Assembly (NCBI RefSeq): GCF_003144245.1 | Contig: NW_020289989.1 | Coordinates: forward strand, 310,001-374,000 | Reading direction: 5' to 3' | Origin: Jaminaea rosea | Lineage: Eukaryota; Basidiomycota; Exobasidiomycetes; Microstromatales | DNA: 64,000 nucleotides | In this document: piece after piece, positions 11,349 to 22,853 of the stretch | Layout: each line of letters begins with the position of its first letter | Position numbering within the stretch: the first letter of the stretch is position 1 | The notes under the pieces: model-generated | What the model was told of the DNA's origin: nothing | Databases searched by the model: none | The model's input: the letters and a program-made list of their open reading frames with translations, nothing else | Made by a program: the position numbers and the translations under genes

Positions 11349-13539
11349 TCAGATCACGACTTCATCCCCAGGCTGGCCATGGTCCTGCTTTGTGATTCTG
11401 CTGTATTCAAGCGCACGAGCCTTCCACCACGCTTCGTCCTCGCGATGATGGGCTTTGATGTCTTCTTGGGTGAAGTAAGACCACGTAGACGTGTATGCAG
11501 CCCGACTCTCAGCAATGCATACCCGGTGAGGCGCATCGCCTACGGCCAGCCCCTTCGTCCATGCAGAGCGCATCTCCGACGTGCTCGCTTGCTCAAGCAC
11601 CTTTTCTCGAAGCTCCCGGCCAAGACGAAGTTCGATGTAGCGAGGTTGAATAAATGCCAGGCCTTCAGGCTTGTAGGGAGTGGAGAGGGTGTTCTCGCCA
11701 ATTCTGTGAGGTCTGCTGGCGATACGTCCCTGTAGTATATCGATGGTGTTCAGGAAGTTCCATGAATATGACCTGAAAAAGGGCCCAGCTTGTGAGTCAA
11801 CTCTCTGATCTTGTTCCCTACGAGGTGAAGCGGGTGACCAATGCGCTGTCTACCTACCTGTCGAGCGATCGTTCGCGTGCTGTGTCCCACTGAAACTCTT
11901 GCAGGAGCGGAAAATCGCTCTGCTGCCCTGCAACGCTCTTCATAAGGGCATCACCGACGTCGATGGCGGATATGCGCAGCTTTTCAAGTCTGGGCATACA
12001 GCTCGCCAGCACATTGCGCACGTGTCTGGAGTCTGCATGGTGGGGTCCAAGACAAAGGGAGCGCAGCGAAGTAAGCGTAGAAGGATTGTGCTTTAGTGGA
12101 CGATCCAGATACCCTGTGAATGACAAGTTTGTCACTCGGGGCGTCGCAACAAGGACTGCGCGGCAAAGAGCGAGAAGGCCTGGAAAGACAGCAGGATCAG
12201 GCGAGCTGCCTCCATCGCTTGTCGTCCTCAAGCCCGATAGCGCACGACGCTTGCATTTTGAAGGGCATTCACCGTAGTTCTGGCTCAGACCGTACCCGCC
12301 CTGGATGCCATAGTCCCAGTCGTCGGGCTCAGTCCAGTGATAGTCGTCGCATCGGCGACAGTAGTGGCTGATGTCGCTGTCGCCGTAGAGCTTGTCAAAG
12401 CAATTGGCTCCGTAGTCGACGAAGATGGCGTTGTCGTCATTGATTCCAAGCTTGCAGAGGCCTGTGCGGGCATAGAAGAGGGGATGATCGAAGTGATCAC
12501 CACGCTCACCCTTGCGGCGAAGAGGCCGATCCAGCTGTGCCATATGGAGTCGGAAGATACCAGTATTGATGGAATCGAGCGCGGATTGCATCGTGGGCTG
12601 CTCGTCTGGGCCCTCTTTTGCTTTCTTTGACCCTGTTTTTGCTGGGAAGACACGAGGATAGTGGCCGCAAATTCCCTCGCGACATTCAGAAGGGCATTCG
12701 TCTTGCACGGCTTCGCTTCGCCAATCAGGAACCTCGTACCTCTTGATCCTTTCAATCTGCGCCATCTCTAGGAGGTAGAGATTGAGAGCTTCTTGCAGCA
12801 TGTAGAATGCGAATCGTCCAGACCGAAATTTTGATGTGGTTCTTCTTGCTGTCTCTAAATCGTCGATCCGGGTTCACATTGATCGCCTTTATTGCATCCT
12901 GAAGCGCTTGAGCAACGCTGCGGGCTCTACAATCTTGAGCTCGTGATGTCTCTTTCACGAATGCTTCCTCTGGTGGACACCAGGTTGGCAAGAGAGCTTC
13001 GTCACAGAGCGACGTCTTGACAGCGTACTTAGGGCGCCCGGACCATGAGTGATCGTATGTCAAGGGCCATGAGGTCTCTGTCTCCAATTGGTCGTGTGGA
13101 CCGATGTGTAGATTTTGCACGAGCTGACCATACGCGGGACGCAGCGTAAGCGATTGATGAAAGGCAACTAGCTGTGTTGGGCGGTGCAGCTTGACGCTGG
13201 CGTATAGAAGTGGGCTGAAATGGCTGTGGAAGCTGCGGATGACGAGTACGAGACGACGGACTATGGTCAGGTCGAGGCTGATCGTCGAGTCGTTGCTGCG
13301 CCTTGATGAGGAGGATGGATAGTGATTCACGCCCAATGCGAAGGTGAGATCATCATGGTCCTTTTGAGGGCGAGCAGAGGAAGGCGGTGAGTGACAGACG
13401 AGATTGAAGATGCGCTCCTGAGCTCTGTTGATAGGTGCCAGAAGCTTGCCGGGCCGACAGCTCTCTTTGCTTGCTTGGCGGCGTGCTGCTCGCTATCAGC
13501 AGAGGGAAGGCTGAGCCGATGCTTGGACCTCGTGATCAT
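11349..13539 (-). pseudogene. F-box-like array copy B2, inverted, two frameshifts
   Basis: This is the only array member on the minus strand. It starts at 13539 with M-I-T-R-S-K-H-R-L-S, followed by A-A-K-Q-A-K-R and F-W-H-L-S-T-E-L. One frameshift lies in the F-box near 13430, and the next frame resumes R-I-F-N-L-V-C. A second, one extra base near 12806, falls inside the T-I-R-I-L-x-L-Q-E-A-L helix. The rest is well kept: R-E-G-I-C-G-HYPRV, D-H-FDHPLF, C-R-R-C-D-D-Y-H, W-D-Y-G, and L-S-F-T-G. A phase-2 intron at 11857-11773 precedes the tail exon (Y-I-E-L-R-L-G, S-A-W-T-K-G, P-H-R-V). The phase-0 intron seen in clades A, C and D is absent. Two independent breaks make a functional product unlikely. 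Confidence 0.75.
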
Positions 13540-13660
13540 GATCGATAGGGGACGACGAATGGCGGCGGCGTACAGAGAAGTGGCCTACGTGCTACGACTG
13601 AGCGTGGCACTGGGTGGAGATGCAGGAAAAGTTAGAAACATAAGAGTGAAAGTCGCGTTC

Positions 13661-13676
13661 AGGCACGGAAGTGGCG
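13661..13676 (-). promoter_or_regulatory. Shared upstream element of B2 (minus strand)
   Basis: On the minus strand it reads CGCCACTTCCGTGCCT, about 132 nt before the B2 start. Its orientation follows the gene, which supports a directional promoter element. Confidence 0.6.
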
Positions 13677-13684
13677 AATGGTGA

Positions 13685-14186
13685 GCCTGCACTCGAGAGG
13701 CTGGCTCGGTCGCCTCTGCCGTACATCTTTCATTCCCTGCCGCTTCTTTCTTCCGCTGACATCTTACGCACGCCAAATGAAACTTCGCATCTCACTGCTT
13801 TTCAAATGCAAACCTCTCTGCAACGGCACTTCCTCAACCTCACTCTGCTACGCAAGCCCCTCTGCTTGCTACTTTCCGGCTACGTGCTCCAGTCAGCGTA
13901 AGCCTCCAGAGAAGCCATGATTTGAGCTTACGAGGCTTACCAGCGAGTGAAAAGCGGGGTCCCGAAATCAGGACGCAAAAGTAGCTGGCGCCGAACAATA
14001 GCATTGCGCTAGGATGCAAAAGCACTTTGTGGGCTTAGTGAGACCAGGCAGACTACTCCCGCTTGCTCAGTGTAGTGTTGGAGCACGATTATGCCGAGAC
14101 AGATATCCGAGATGATGCTTGCAGCTTTGACGACAATGCCGCTTCGCTTTGCTCCTCTGTGGAACTGCCAAATCATCTCTCTTGTC
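13685..14186. other. Divergent intergenic region B2/B3
   Basis: This is the spacer between the divergent copies B2 and B3. It contains a further GGCACTTCCTC near 13825 that belongs to neither gene at the usual distance and may be a leftover promoter. No gene is seen. Confidence 0.4.
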
Positions 14187-14201
14187 CACCACTTCCCTTC
14201 C
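14187..14201 (+). promoter_or_regulatory. Shared upstream element of B3
   Basis: CACCACTTCCCTTCC keeps the CCACTTCC half. It lies about 230 nt before the ATG, further away than in most copies. Confidence 0.4.
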
Positions 14202-14418
14202 TCACGGCGAACTGGAATAGCTCGCCCTGCCTCGTCAATTGCCGGCGGCTCGTGCTGCAGCTCGTTCAGACTCCGCCGCCTCCACGTCTCGAGCGATCTC
14301 GGACTGAAGTTGACTTTCCTTCCTTCCGATCAATCTCTCACTCTATTCTCGCCTCACTCGGCGAATGTGGCATCATCCTTCGACGACTGCGGCGGTGTGA
14401 AGCTCTGCTTTATCCGCG

Positions 14419-16612
14419 ATGCCCACTGGTAGTAAACACTCACTCAGCCTCGATGATTCGAACAGGCCCATCAAGCATGCCAAGAGCGGAGAGGGGTCTG
14501 CGCTCGCCGGCTTTTGGCACCTACCCGAGGAGCTTCGATCTTCCATCCTCGACTTAGCGTGCCGGGCTCTCCCGTTTGCCCCTTCCTCTTACCCTTCCCG
14601 TGGGATTGTGGAGGACCTGCAATCGCCTTCGTCCTCATCATGGAGAAGTCGGCACGAAAGAATCAGCCTCGATGTTCTCACAACGTCTCGCCTCGCCTTG
14701 GTCTGTCGCAACTTTCACACGAACTTCAACCCATTGTTATACGCCCATGTGAAGCTATATCGCCCTACCGAGCTCGTCAGCTTTTATCAGTCGGTGAAAC
14801 TCCGCCCGTCAAATGGTCAATTAGTGCGCAGCCTACACATCGGACCACACGGGGAGGTACCCCGCAGCAGCTACTGGCCGCTACAGTTTGGATACCTCAA
14901 TGCGGAGGATAAGAAATGGTACAGAGAGCAAATCAACGCCGTTAGGACGTCACTCATCGATAGACAGCTTCTTCCTTCATGGTGTCCGCCTGGAAGAGCC
15001 TTTACTACCCGCGTTGAAAGGGCTCAGGACTGCCGCGCTCGCTGCGTTGCTCGCGCCCTCACCACGACCCTCGAAGCGGTCGGACTGGACATCGACAAGC
15101 ATTTTTTTTACCCCACCCCCACCAGGCCGCAGATGGACGTCGCAGAACGATGTGTACGAGTGTACCAGCTGGAGGAAGCTCTCAATCTGTACCTCATCGA
15201 GATGGCGCGAGTGGACAGGATGAAAGGTTACGAGATGGAAGAAAGTCACCAGAAGAGCACAGCAGTCGACTCGCCTGTCACATGTAGCGACTCAGAGTGT
15301 CGACACTATCCACGTCTTGTCGTCACCGAGTCGGAGCAGAGGGAAGTCGCAAGCAGCGAGGAAAAGAGGGGTCCAGAAAGCGCGACCAAAGACAGCGACG
15401 GCGAGAATGATGACGAGGAGGTCAAACCTCTCATCCTCACCCTCGCCCAGCTAGACCGACCACTCCGTCGCAGAGGAGAGAGCGGCGATCACTTCGACCA
15501 CCCCGTTTTCTATGCGCGTACCGGGCTCATGCGGCTGGCCATAGACGAATTCGGCGCCGTCTACGTTGATCACGGCAGCGAGCGTTTTGCTGAAATGTAC
15601 GGGGGAGAAGAGATAGGGGAACCTTGTGCTGATGAGAATTGCCCAATGCTTCACGACACGGAGCCCGACGATTGGGATTATGGCATTCCGAGCAACGAAG
15701 TAACCTTCATGCACGGTGTGCAGAAGCCTCCGCCTTTATCGGGCTTGAAGGCTGCGAGCAACGAGCCAGACCCTGCGATATTCCCTGGCCTTCTCGCAAT
15801 CTGCCGAAATGTCCTCATGGCGACATCTCAGCTCGTCAATCTGTCGCTCACTGGATTTCTTGCTCGGCCGCTCTACTCCAACGCGCCGCCACTCACAACG
15901 CTGCGATTCCTTTGCATCGGACCCAGTTCAGCCTCCTATCGCGACATGCCAGACCTCGCCTCCAACAGCGTGCCCAATCTCGAAAAACTGCGCCTATGTG
16001 GGATGCGTATGGAGTACTACATGGAACGGAGAATTGCAGGACATTTGGGAGCTTTCCTTCGGCTGCGTGAATTCCATTGCGACTCTGGCATAACTTATGC
16101 GGATCATGAGTGCGTAGAGCCTCCCATAGCGGCGGGCTCCTAGGCGAATGGTTGACTCCTCTCAAGCTGACAGCCCTGCGTGTTTCCATTCTCACAGCCT
16201 GATCTACTCTCACGTCCTCAAGATGGTCGACGTGCTGCAGGGACGCCTCACGCATCTGGGAGCGGGAAGTGATGAGGAGGAGGCGACTGCAAGCGCGGAG
16301 AGGTTGAGTGATGCAGAGCCCACTTCTACGGCTCAAGACCCAACCACAGTCACGCAGCGCTACATTGAGCTGCGTCTTGGGAGAAGGATGCTGGACAGGC
16401 TGCTCACGTCTGCGCACACGCCGGAGATCCGCGCTGCGTGGCGAACAGGCTCAGAGGTCAGCGATGCGCCTCATCGCCTGCGATTGAGGAAGAGTCGTGC
16501 CGCTCGCCGAGGCTGGGAATCTCATGAAAAGTCGCAAGCTCATCAGCGCGACAGCGATACTTGGTGGGACGATCGTGCCTTAGAGTGTGAGGTGGAGGCC
16601 CACAAGAGTTGA
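14419..16612 (+). CDS. F-box-like array protein B3, exon-3 splice donor damaged
   Basis: The ATG at 14419 opens M-P-T-G-S-K-H-S-L-S, a drifted head. One open frame runs to 16143 (574 codons) with no phase-0 intron. It holds the F-box (F-W-H-L-P-E-E-L-R-S-S-I-L), S-L-H-I-G-P, V-R-V-Y-Q-L-E-E-A-L-N-L-Y-L, C-S-D-S-E-C-R-HYPRL, D-H-FDHPVF and a C-x4-C variant (C-A-D-E-N-C). W-D-Y-G and leucine-rich repeats ending L-R-E-F-H-C-D-S-G complete it. At the conserved phase-2 splice point the paralogs read CA|GTGAGT, but here it is CA-TGAGTG, so one G is missing. The acceptor at 16196-16197 and the tail exon to 16612 are intact and in the expected phase. The protein either stops at 16143 without its tail domain or uses a nearby donor such as GTAGAG at 16114. 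Confidence 0.7.
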
Positions 16613-16714
16613 GGCAGATAGACGGCGGTGTTGAAAGCCCTCTGAGTAAGGGCGGCAGAGGGTGAGCCGCTCGCTGACGGGCCGACGGCTCGGGAGTCGA
16701 CGCGCTCGACGGTC

Positions 16715-16732
16715 CGCGCCACTTCCGCCTGG
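16715..16732 (+). promoter_or_regulatory. Shared upstream element of B4
   Basis: CGCGCCACTTCCGCCTGG lies about 141 nt before the B4 start. The GCCACTTCCG core is intact. Confidence 0.55.
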
Positions 16733-16859
16733 GCAAGACGTCGCTCTTTCTTTGTCACCACTCTTTGCATTTCGTTCCTTCCTCTGCAACACACTCCCAC
16801 ACCTCGTGTGCCACGTCTCAGCACTTTGCTGCCTTCCTCACCCGCACTGGGTCGCATCG

Positions 16860-19199
16860 ATGATTAACAAGCATCGACGCAGGAGCAGCTCGCCCGTCCT
16901 AGTGGCGCGTAGCATCAAGCAAGCAAAGGGCGACACAAACTCAGCTACCAGGTTCTGGCATCTGCCAGAGGAGCTGAGGTCTTCCATCCTCCAGTTGGCA
17001 TGCAGCGCTCCTTCTCCGTCCTCTTCTCCGTACCACCAGCACAGCGCGGCTGCCTCCACGCCATCTCGGCCAACGAATCTTCCGTCTGCAGCATCGCACA
17101 CAAGCTGGCACACCAATCTCGAGGTCGGCACCGTGGCCAAACTTGCGCTCGTGTCTAAGCACTTCAACGCATCTTTGACTCCTCTCCTCTACACGCACGT
17201 CAAGCTCGACACTCCTAGTCTGCTCTTTGGCTTCTATGCAGCGTTGAGACTGCGTCCTGACCGCGGCGAGCTGGTGAAAAGCCTGCATATAGGCCCACGC
17301 GGCAAGATGGACGAAACGTATTGGCCGCTTCCCTTCACGTGGGTGGACGAGGAGACGGAAGAGGAGCTCGATGATGACGTCCTGACGATCGCGACATCGC
17401 TGCCGCAGCGTCTTCTTCCGGAATGCTGTTTTCCGGGCCGTGCATTCCCTTGCGATCTCAGGAAGATTCGTGATTGCCAGACTTGCTCAGTGGCTCGGGC
17501 GCTTCAGGCCGCTATCGAGGCTATCAATGTCGACAGAGATAGGCATTTCTGCGACTTGCAAGGCACAGCCTTAGACATCGCCGAGTGGACCATTCGAATC
17601 TTCCAGCTGCAAGAAGCACTCGACCTTTACCTCATCGAAATGAAACGACTGGACGAGACGAGAGGGTACAAGCTACGCTATTGGGATTTTGAGTCGCCTA
17701 AGCCCAGGCTGCCGTCAAAGTGTCGCGCTGGCGTTTGTGGTCATTACCCTCGCCTCGAGGTCGAAAAGCAGCCGATCAAGACTACACCGGCTCCTGTTAA
17801 GTCGAAGAAGCCCAAGAGTTGCGAAGAGGAAGACCAGATGAGGAGCGAAGCTTGGAACACAGGCCATCACACGGAGATGCCGACTCTGCCTCCCATCGAG
17901 ACGGCGACGACCATCAGCAAGGACGGCGTCTTGGACCTCACCCTCGTACAACTCGATCGTCCTTTGAGGAGATCCGGAGATATTGGGGACCACTTCGATC
18001 ATCCTCTTTTCTACGCTCGTGCGGGCATGAAAAAGCTCGCTATGAACGACGATCAACCTGGCGTCATCTCGGACCATGACAGCAGTTACTATGAGGAGTT
18101 TTACCCTGAGTCGATCTTCTATGAGTACTTCTGCAGGATCTGTCGAGACTACCATGAGTACGAGCCGCCGGAGCAGGCGGAATGAGACTATGGTAACTCA
18201 GGCATTGAGCAGGACCGTAATGTACTGCCTGGGCCGTCAGGGCTGGCGCTGGCTAGCGATGGAAGCAAGGTACCCAACCCGGCCGTTTTCCCAGGACTGC
18301 TCGCTGCCTGTCGTGCTGTCCTCGAAAGGACGCCGCAAATTTCCACGTTATCCCTTACAGGGTTTCTTGCACGCCCCATCAAGCGGAATAGCCCCCTTCT
18401 AGGAGCTCTACGCTGCCTCTCCCTCGGACCCCTGACACCTTCTTACAGCGATGTAGTATCAGATCTGTCCTGCGAAGCCATGCCAAGACTGGAACGTCTG
18501 CGCATTTGCGATGGATTCGTGGAGCGCGGTGCAGCCCACCGCATTGCCGGACTGCGCGGTGAGCTGTTGGACTTGCGAGAAGTTGAATGGGACACAGGCT
18601 CTAGTCATTGGACAGGGGAGTGAGCATCTTCGTCTACCAGCGCTCTGCAGTTTGTTGCTGATATAGTCCCTACACTTCTCTTGGTCTGCGTGCACCACTT
18701 GCATCTCAGACTTTTAGACGTCATTTGCGCTCTACAGGGTACCGTGCCGAGAGACCCGATGAGACCACTAACCCAAGTCTCTGCCGTCGCTGACGCTCGG
18801 TGGCTCACAGATAAAGCAAAGCTCATAGCTCCTCGCCAGATAGAAGTTCGACTGGCGCCATCAATGCGGGACGAGGTGCTCGAGAAGAGCATTCGACCAG
18901 ATTTGCGTGCAGCTTGGACGCAAGGTCTGCCCTTGAGCGGTACACTTCACCGCCTTCGCTTGTCGGAGAGTCGAGCGTGGAGGCAGGATTACTATCCTAC
19001 TCAGCCTGTTGAAAACGAGAGGGCTCATTTTCAGCAGACCGACGAGTGGTGGAGGGACTGCGCTTTGTACTGCGCTGCTCGACTGGTGGAGGAAGTGAAA
19101 GAAGAGCACGAGGAGGGTGGGGAGGGTGGGCCTCTGATGGTGGCGGCCAACAACGTGTTGCAGAAGAGGAGACAAAGGCGGAGTAAGCAGAGCCAGTAA
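16860..19199 (+). pseudogene. F-box-like array copy B4 with one TGA at a conserved Trp
   Basis: The start is the ATG at 16860 (M-I-N-K-H-R-R-R). The F-box (F-W-H-L-P-E-E-L-R-S-S-I-L), S-L-H-I-G-P, D-I-A-E-W-T-I-R-I-F, R-A-G-V-C-G-HYPRL, D-H-FDHPLF and C-R-I-C-R-D-Y-H are all present. At 18183-18185 a TGA stands where B2 and B3 have the Trp of W-D-Y-G, a TGG-to-TGA change. The same frame then runs on unbroken through the leucine-rich repeats to a phase-2 donor at 18620. The tail exon is 18710-19199. The two exons total 750 codons with only this one internal stop. There is no phase-0 intron, as in B2 and B3. It is a very young pseudogene, or a truncated protein of about 441 residues is made. 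Confidence 0.75.
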
Positions 19200-20114
19200 G
19201 GAGAAGCCTTAGCGATTGATGCGAAGGCGAAGGCGCCACTCTTCTGTCGCTCATAACTCGTTGATTGCCTCGCTCCCCTGTTCCCACGACTGACTCACGG
19301 ACCTATCTAGCGTCTTCACGCTGCCGCACTCCAAGAAAGAGGAGAGTGTTGAGCTTTGGTTCGGCTAGACTAGCTTGCGCTCAGACCCCTTCTTTGCCCC
19401 TATCTGGTCTCTTGAGCTCGAGTCTGTATCTCCTTCAGCTTCCTCCCTTTTGAATCATCACTTTGAATTGACGTGCTTCACATTACAGAGAGGTCCTTAC
19501 CGCAGGGCCCCACGAGCAGTACCTCCACTCACTGCCACGCCGCTGCCTCTGCTTCTTCGCCGTGACTGCTCACTCCTTCCCCACACGGTCCTCACAATGT
19601 TCTGCTCATACGGTGCCCAATCGAAGGGGTGCAGGTCGCCAAAGGACAGAAGTGCAGCAGCGCGTGGGCCCGTGAGGCATGTCATCCCAATTTCCGACCG
19701 CGCTTCCTTGCTCGATCGCTCGGTTGCTCGCATGACTTCCTTCCTTCCCTCAATCCTTGCCTGGTGTGGTGGGTTAGGGCATCAGGCAAGCAAAGGTTGT
19801 CAGGGCTGCGCCGCATGCGCATTGTGCTTTCGAGCCGCCTTCTCTTCAAATCTTGACTTGACGTCGTTCATTGTCCTTTACTCAGATTGAGTCGAGTCGC
19901 AGAGCAGGCGGAGCCTAAAAGAGATGACGAAGGAGTAAGAGTGGCAGGTCGCAAGTCATATGCCAGCTACAGTACAAGCGGGCCGTACCGCCGTTTCCGG
20001 CTGCAACGCGCGAGCGGAGCGAGGGCCCTCAAGTGGGATGAAGCGAACAACTTCCTTTACCTCCTACCGTACCCGCCTCTCCCTTTCCCGGAGCCTCAGC
20101 CTTATCACACCGTC
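19200..20114. other. Intergenic, no gene seen
   Basis: A 0.9-kb gap at the boundary between clade B and clade C copies. A weak match to the shared element (CCGTTTCCGG, 19991-20000) sits before relic rC1. No domain is recognisable. Confidence 0.4.
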
Positions 20115-20440
20115 ATGGCAAAGACTGAGGGGCGCAGCGTTGACGATGCTGAGACTGAGCATAACGGCGCTCAAGCGAGAAAGAGGGCAAAGGCAGGTGC
20201 CGCCAGCCCAACCTCATCGAACTCTTCGACGTCGTGACCTTCTTCACTTCGGCCTTTTCATGGTCTCCCGTCAGAGCTTCAGATGCGAATCATCGAGCTG
20301 GCATGCAGAGAACCGCACACGGAAACGCACCCCAACCTGTGCCCTTTCGCCACTCCTGGGCCCTCAACCTGAATGCAACCACAGCACTTGCCCTTGCCCT
20401 CGCGGAGAAGCAGTTCTACCTACGCTTGACTCCTTAGGAG
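20115..20440 (+). pseudogene. Relic rC1: clade C head fragment
   Basis: The ATG at 20115 opens M-A-K-T-E-G-R, a relative of the C1 start M-N-K-T-K-R, with a K-R-A-K basic patch. Then H-G-L-P-S-E-L-Q-M-R-I-I-E-L-A-C matches the C1 F-box, and after a frame change T-A-L-A-L-A-L-A-E-K-Q-F-Y matches the L-S-L-V-S-R-x-F segment. The homology ends near 20440. It is a broken head with at least two frame changes and no detectable middle or tail. Confidence 0.65.
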
Positions 20441-20595
20441 CGCGTGTCCTCATTCATGTTGCACACTCGCTCGCCCAATCTTGTCTGTCGGATGTTCAAT
20501 CCAACCTCGTGAGCTTGACGAACAGGGTGATGATTCTGCTGGATACATTGAGTTGATCTCTGTCCGCCTCGCCTTGTCTTGCGAATCCACAGCGT

Positions 20596-20612
20596 GAGCC
20601 ACTTCCGCTCAC
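20596..20612 (+). promoter_or_regulatory. Shared upstream element of C1
   Basis: GAGCCACTTCCGCTCAC lies about 120 nt before the C1 start. Confidence 0.5.
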
Positions 20613-20719
20613 ACGCGGCGCGAGATCGACTTGAGCCGGAATGGATGCGCAGCTTCACCTTCTTTCTCTCATCTCCACAAGCTGTTCGACCATCAACGCT
20701 TTTCAGCAGAGCTGCCGCC

Positions 20720-22853
20720 ATGAACAAAACCAAGCGCAGTGAGGCTACCGAGGGTGAGAACAGCAAGTCGCAGAAGAAGACAAAGCGAGATGCGCCGTCG
20801 TCACTTTCCCTCGCCGGCTTCGCGGATCTTCCTCACGAGCTTCAAGTGACCATCATCAACTATGCCTGTGAGACGCCTTCGTCCGACGACATGTTCTACC
20901 GCGCAACCTGCAATGAGCCGTTGCTCGACATCCAGACTACTCTGTCCCTGAGCTTAGTCTCACGGGAGCTTCATCCCCACGTAACCGTGCTTCTCTATCG
21001 GAGGATTCGAATCGTTCGACCTACAACTCTTGCACTCCTAGCCGCCACCTTGACTTCTCGCCCGGCCCTCGGCAGGGTGATACGGAGCTTACATGTCGGG
21101 CCAGATGATGAGTTGCCAGAGGAATGGCATCCGATTGAAGAGATAAGTTTCGAGGACCCCGACTCGTGGGGATCATGGGAAGGCGACTCGCCCCCACCTC
21201 CTGAAACCCGCTTTAGCCATTCTCTGGTCGATCACGAAACCTCGAAGCAGCCTAAGGACTGCTCGTGGTCATACACCCTGGATACGGCTCGTGGTTCCTG
21301 TCAAGATCAAGCTGTGCATAGTATTCTCGGCGTCGCTCAGGAAGTGATCGATGTCAACTTGATGAGGGAGGGATATGCGATGTCAGGGGAGCTGCTTCAT
21401 CCTGTGAGTACCAGCGCTCAGTCCTACTGTACCATCGCTGGCTGCTCACGCTCCTCTTTGCTTTTTCCATCGACCGCAAAGGACGAGTGGACCCTTCGCA
21501 TCTTCGAAGCTCAGGCAGTGCTCGATCTTTACCTCCTAGAGCTCCGTCGACTTCAGGACCTCGGCCAGCCAACATCATCCACCAAGACCGGCAAAGGAGT
21601 CGAGTGTGGCCACTACCCACGTCTGATCCTGAATGGCTACGACGACGCCTCTACCAGTAGATCCAAGATCACTCGGAGAACCTTTGTCCTTCATCGATCG
21701 CAGCTCCTCCGCCACCTTTCGCGTCACAAAAGCTACACAGACAGATTCGATCACCCTCTCCTATTCGCCCGCTCTTCCTGCGGTATGTTCGTCCTTGCCG
21801 GCCCTGGACGAGCGGGAGAGGACAGCGACTCCCTGGGCCAGTACGACCCGTATGAGCTCCGGGACATCGACTTTTCCCTTCTTGAAGAGGACGCCGAAGA
21901 CTATGCGGACCAATTCTCACCCGACCGACTGCCAGCCACTACTCCTGCCCTTGATGATGGTCTTGACCCCGCTCTCAACAGCACCGCCACCCTGGGCTCC
22001 CTGCTTTCTCTCACTCGCTTCGTGCTCGTCGCAACGCCGAGGCTGCGCAACCTGTCACTCACAGGCTTCCTAGAGCGGGCAGTGACGGGCCTCCGCACCG
22101 GCGCCGAGCTCAAAGACCTTCGTTCCCTTTCCATCGGCCCACCACCTCCTTTCTGGCATGCTCCAATGACACTTGATAGAGGTTGCCTCTTGACGGTCGA
22201 GAACTTGAGGATCTGTGGAGTTATGCTTTTAGAAGAGGAAGTGGACGCAATTGAGAATGGACTTCCCTTGCTCAGGCGGATGCAGTGGAGTATGGCTGGG
22301 AAGTTTGATCAAAAGCATTCGATCAGGTGAGAGAGAGACAAAGTGACGGCTGAGCATGGCGGCGTGTCCTGCAGCACTGACAGGCTTCCACCTCGTGCTC
22401 TCGATGCTCTTTAGCCTGACTGATACGATCAATCGGCTTCTCAATCGCCGCAGCAAAGAGGTCCAGGATTCTGCGAACCCTGACAGGGCTGTCGTAGGCT
22501 CCGAATCCGCAGAAGAACAGCATACAGGCAGTTCAAGCAGCGCAGTAGTCGATAGCAGCTCATCGCCCATGAGCAGCATGAGCCGGGACGATGACGCGTT
22601 ACCTCTCATCGAGATCAGGCTACATCGTCGCGATCTCGAATCGGTACTCAACACGGCGCCAACGTCCGATATGCGTACTGCCTGGACTGAGGGTAGACCA
22701 CTGTCCGATGCCTCTCGTCGCCTGAAGCTTGTGCGTGGAAAAGCGGCAGGAAAGGGTACCAGCTTCAGAGGGTTGGGATTCACGACTGGCGCATGGAAGG
22801 CATTGTACGAGGAGGGGAGAGAGTGGTGGGAAGACGAGGCGAAGCCGACGTGA
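20720..22853 (+). CDS. F-box-like array protein C1 (intact, 655 aa)
   Basis: The exons are 20720-21403, 21482-22326 and 22415-22853; they join phase 0 then phase 2 into 656 codons including the stop. A lysine-rich head (residues 1-25) precedes the F-box-like domain (about 34-105: F-A-D-L-P-H-E-L-Q-V-T-I-I, L-S-L-V-S-R-E-L-H). S-R-P-A-L-G-R and S-L-H-V-G-P follow. Exon 2 opens D-E-W-T-L-R-I-F-E-A-Q and holds C-G-HYPRL (the first Cys of C-x4-C is missing), D-R-FDHPLLFAR, and an acidic stretch replacing the C-x2-C motif. Leucine-rich repeats with L-S-L-T-G-F-L-E-R-A complete exon 2. The tail exon carries I-E-I-R-L-H-R, T-A-W-T-E-G, L-K-L and E-W-W-E-D-E-A. Its closest relative is the next gene, C2. 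An SCF adaptor role is inferred. Confidence 0.78.

Noticed and set aside
18183-18185. TGA in B4 read as selenocysteine or as a reassigned Trp codon
   Set aside because: Fungi of this group are not known to use selenocysteine, the paralogs have Trp, and other genes in the window end with TGA, so a nonsense change is simpler.
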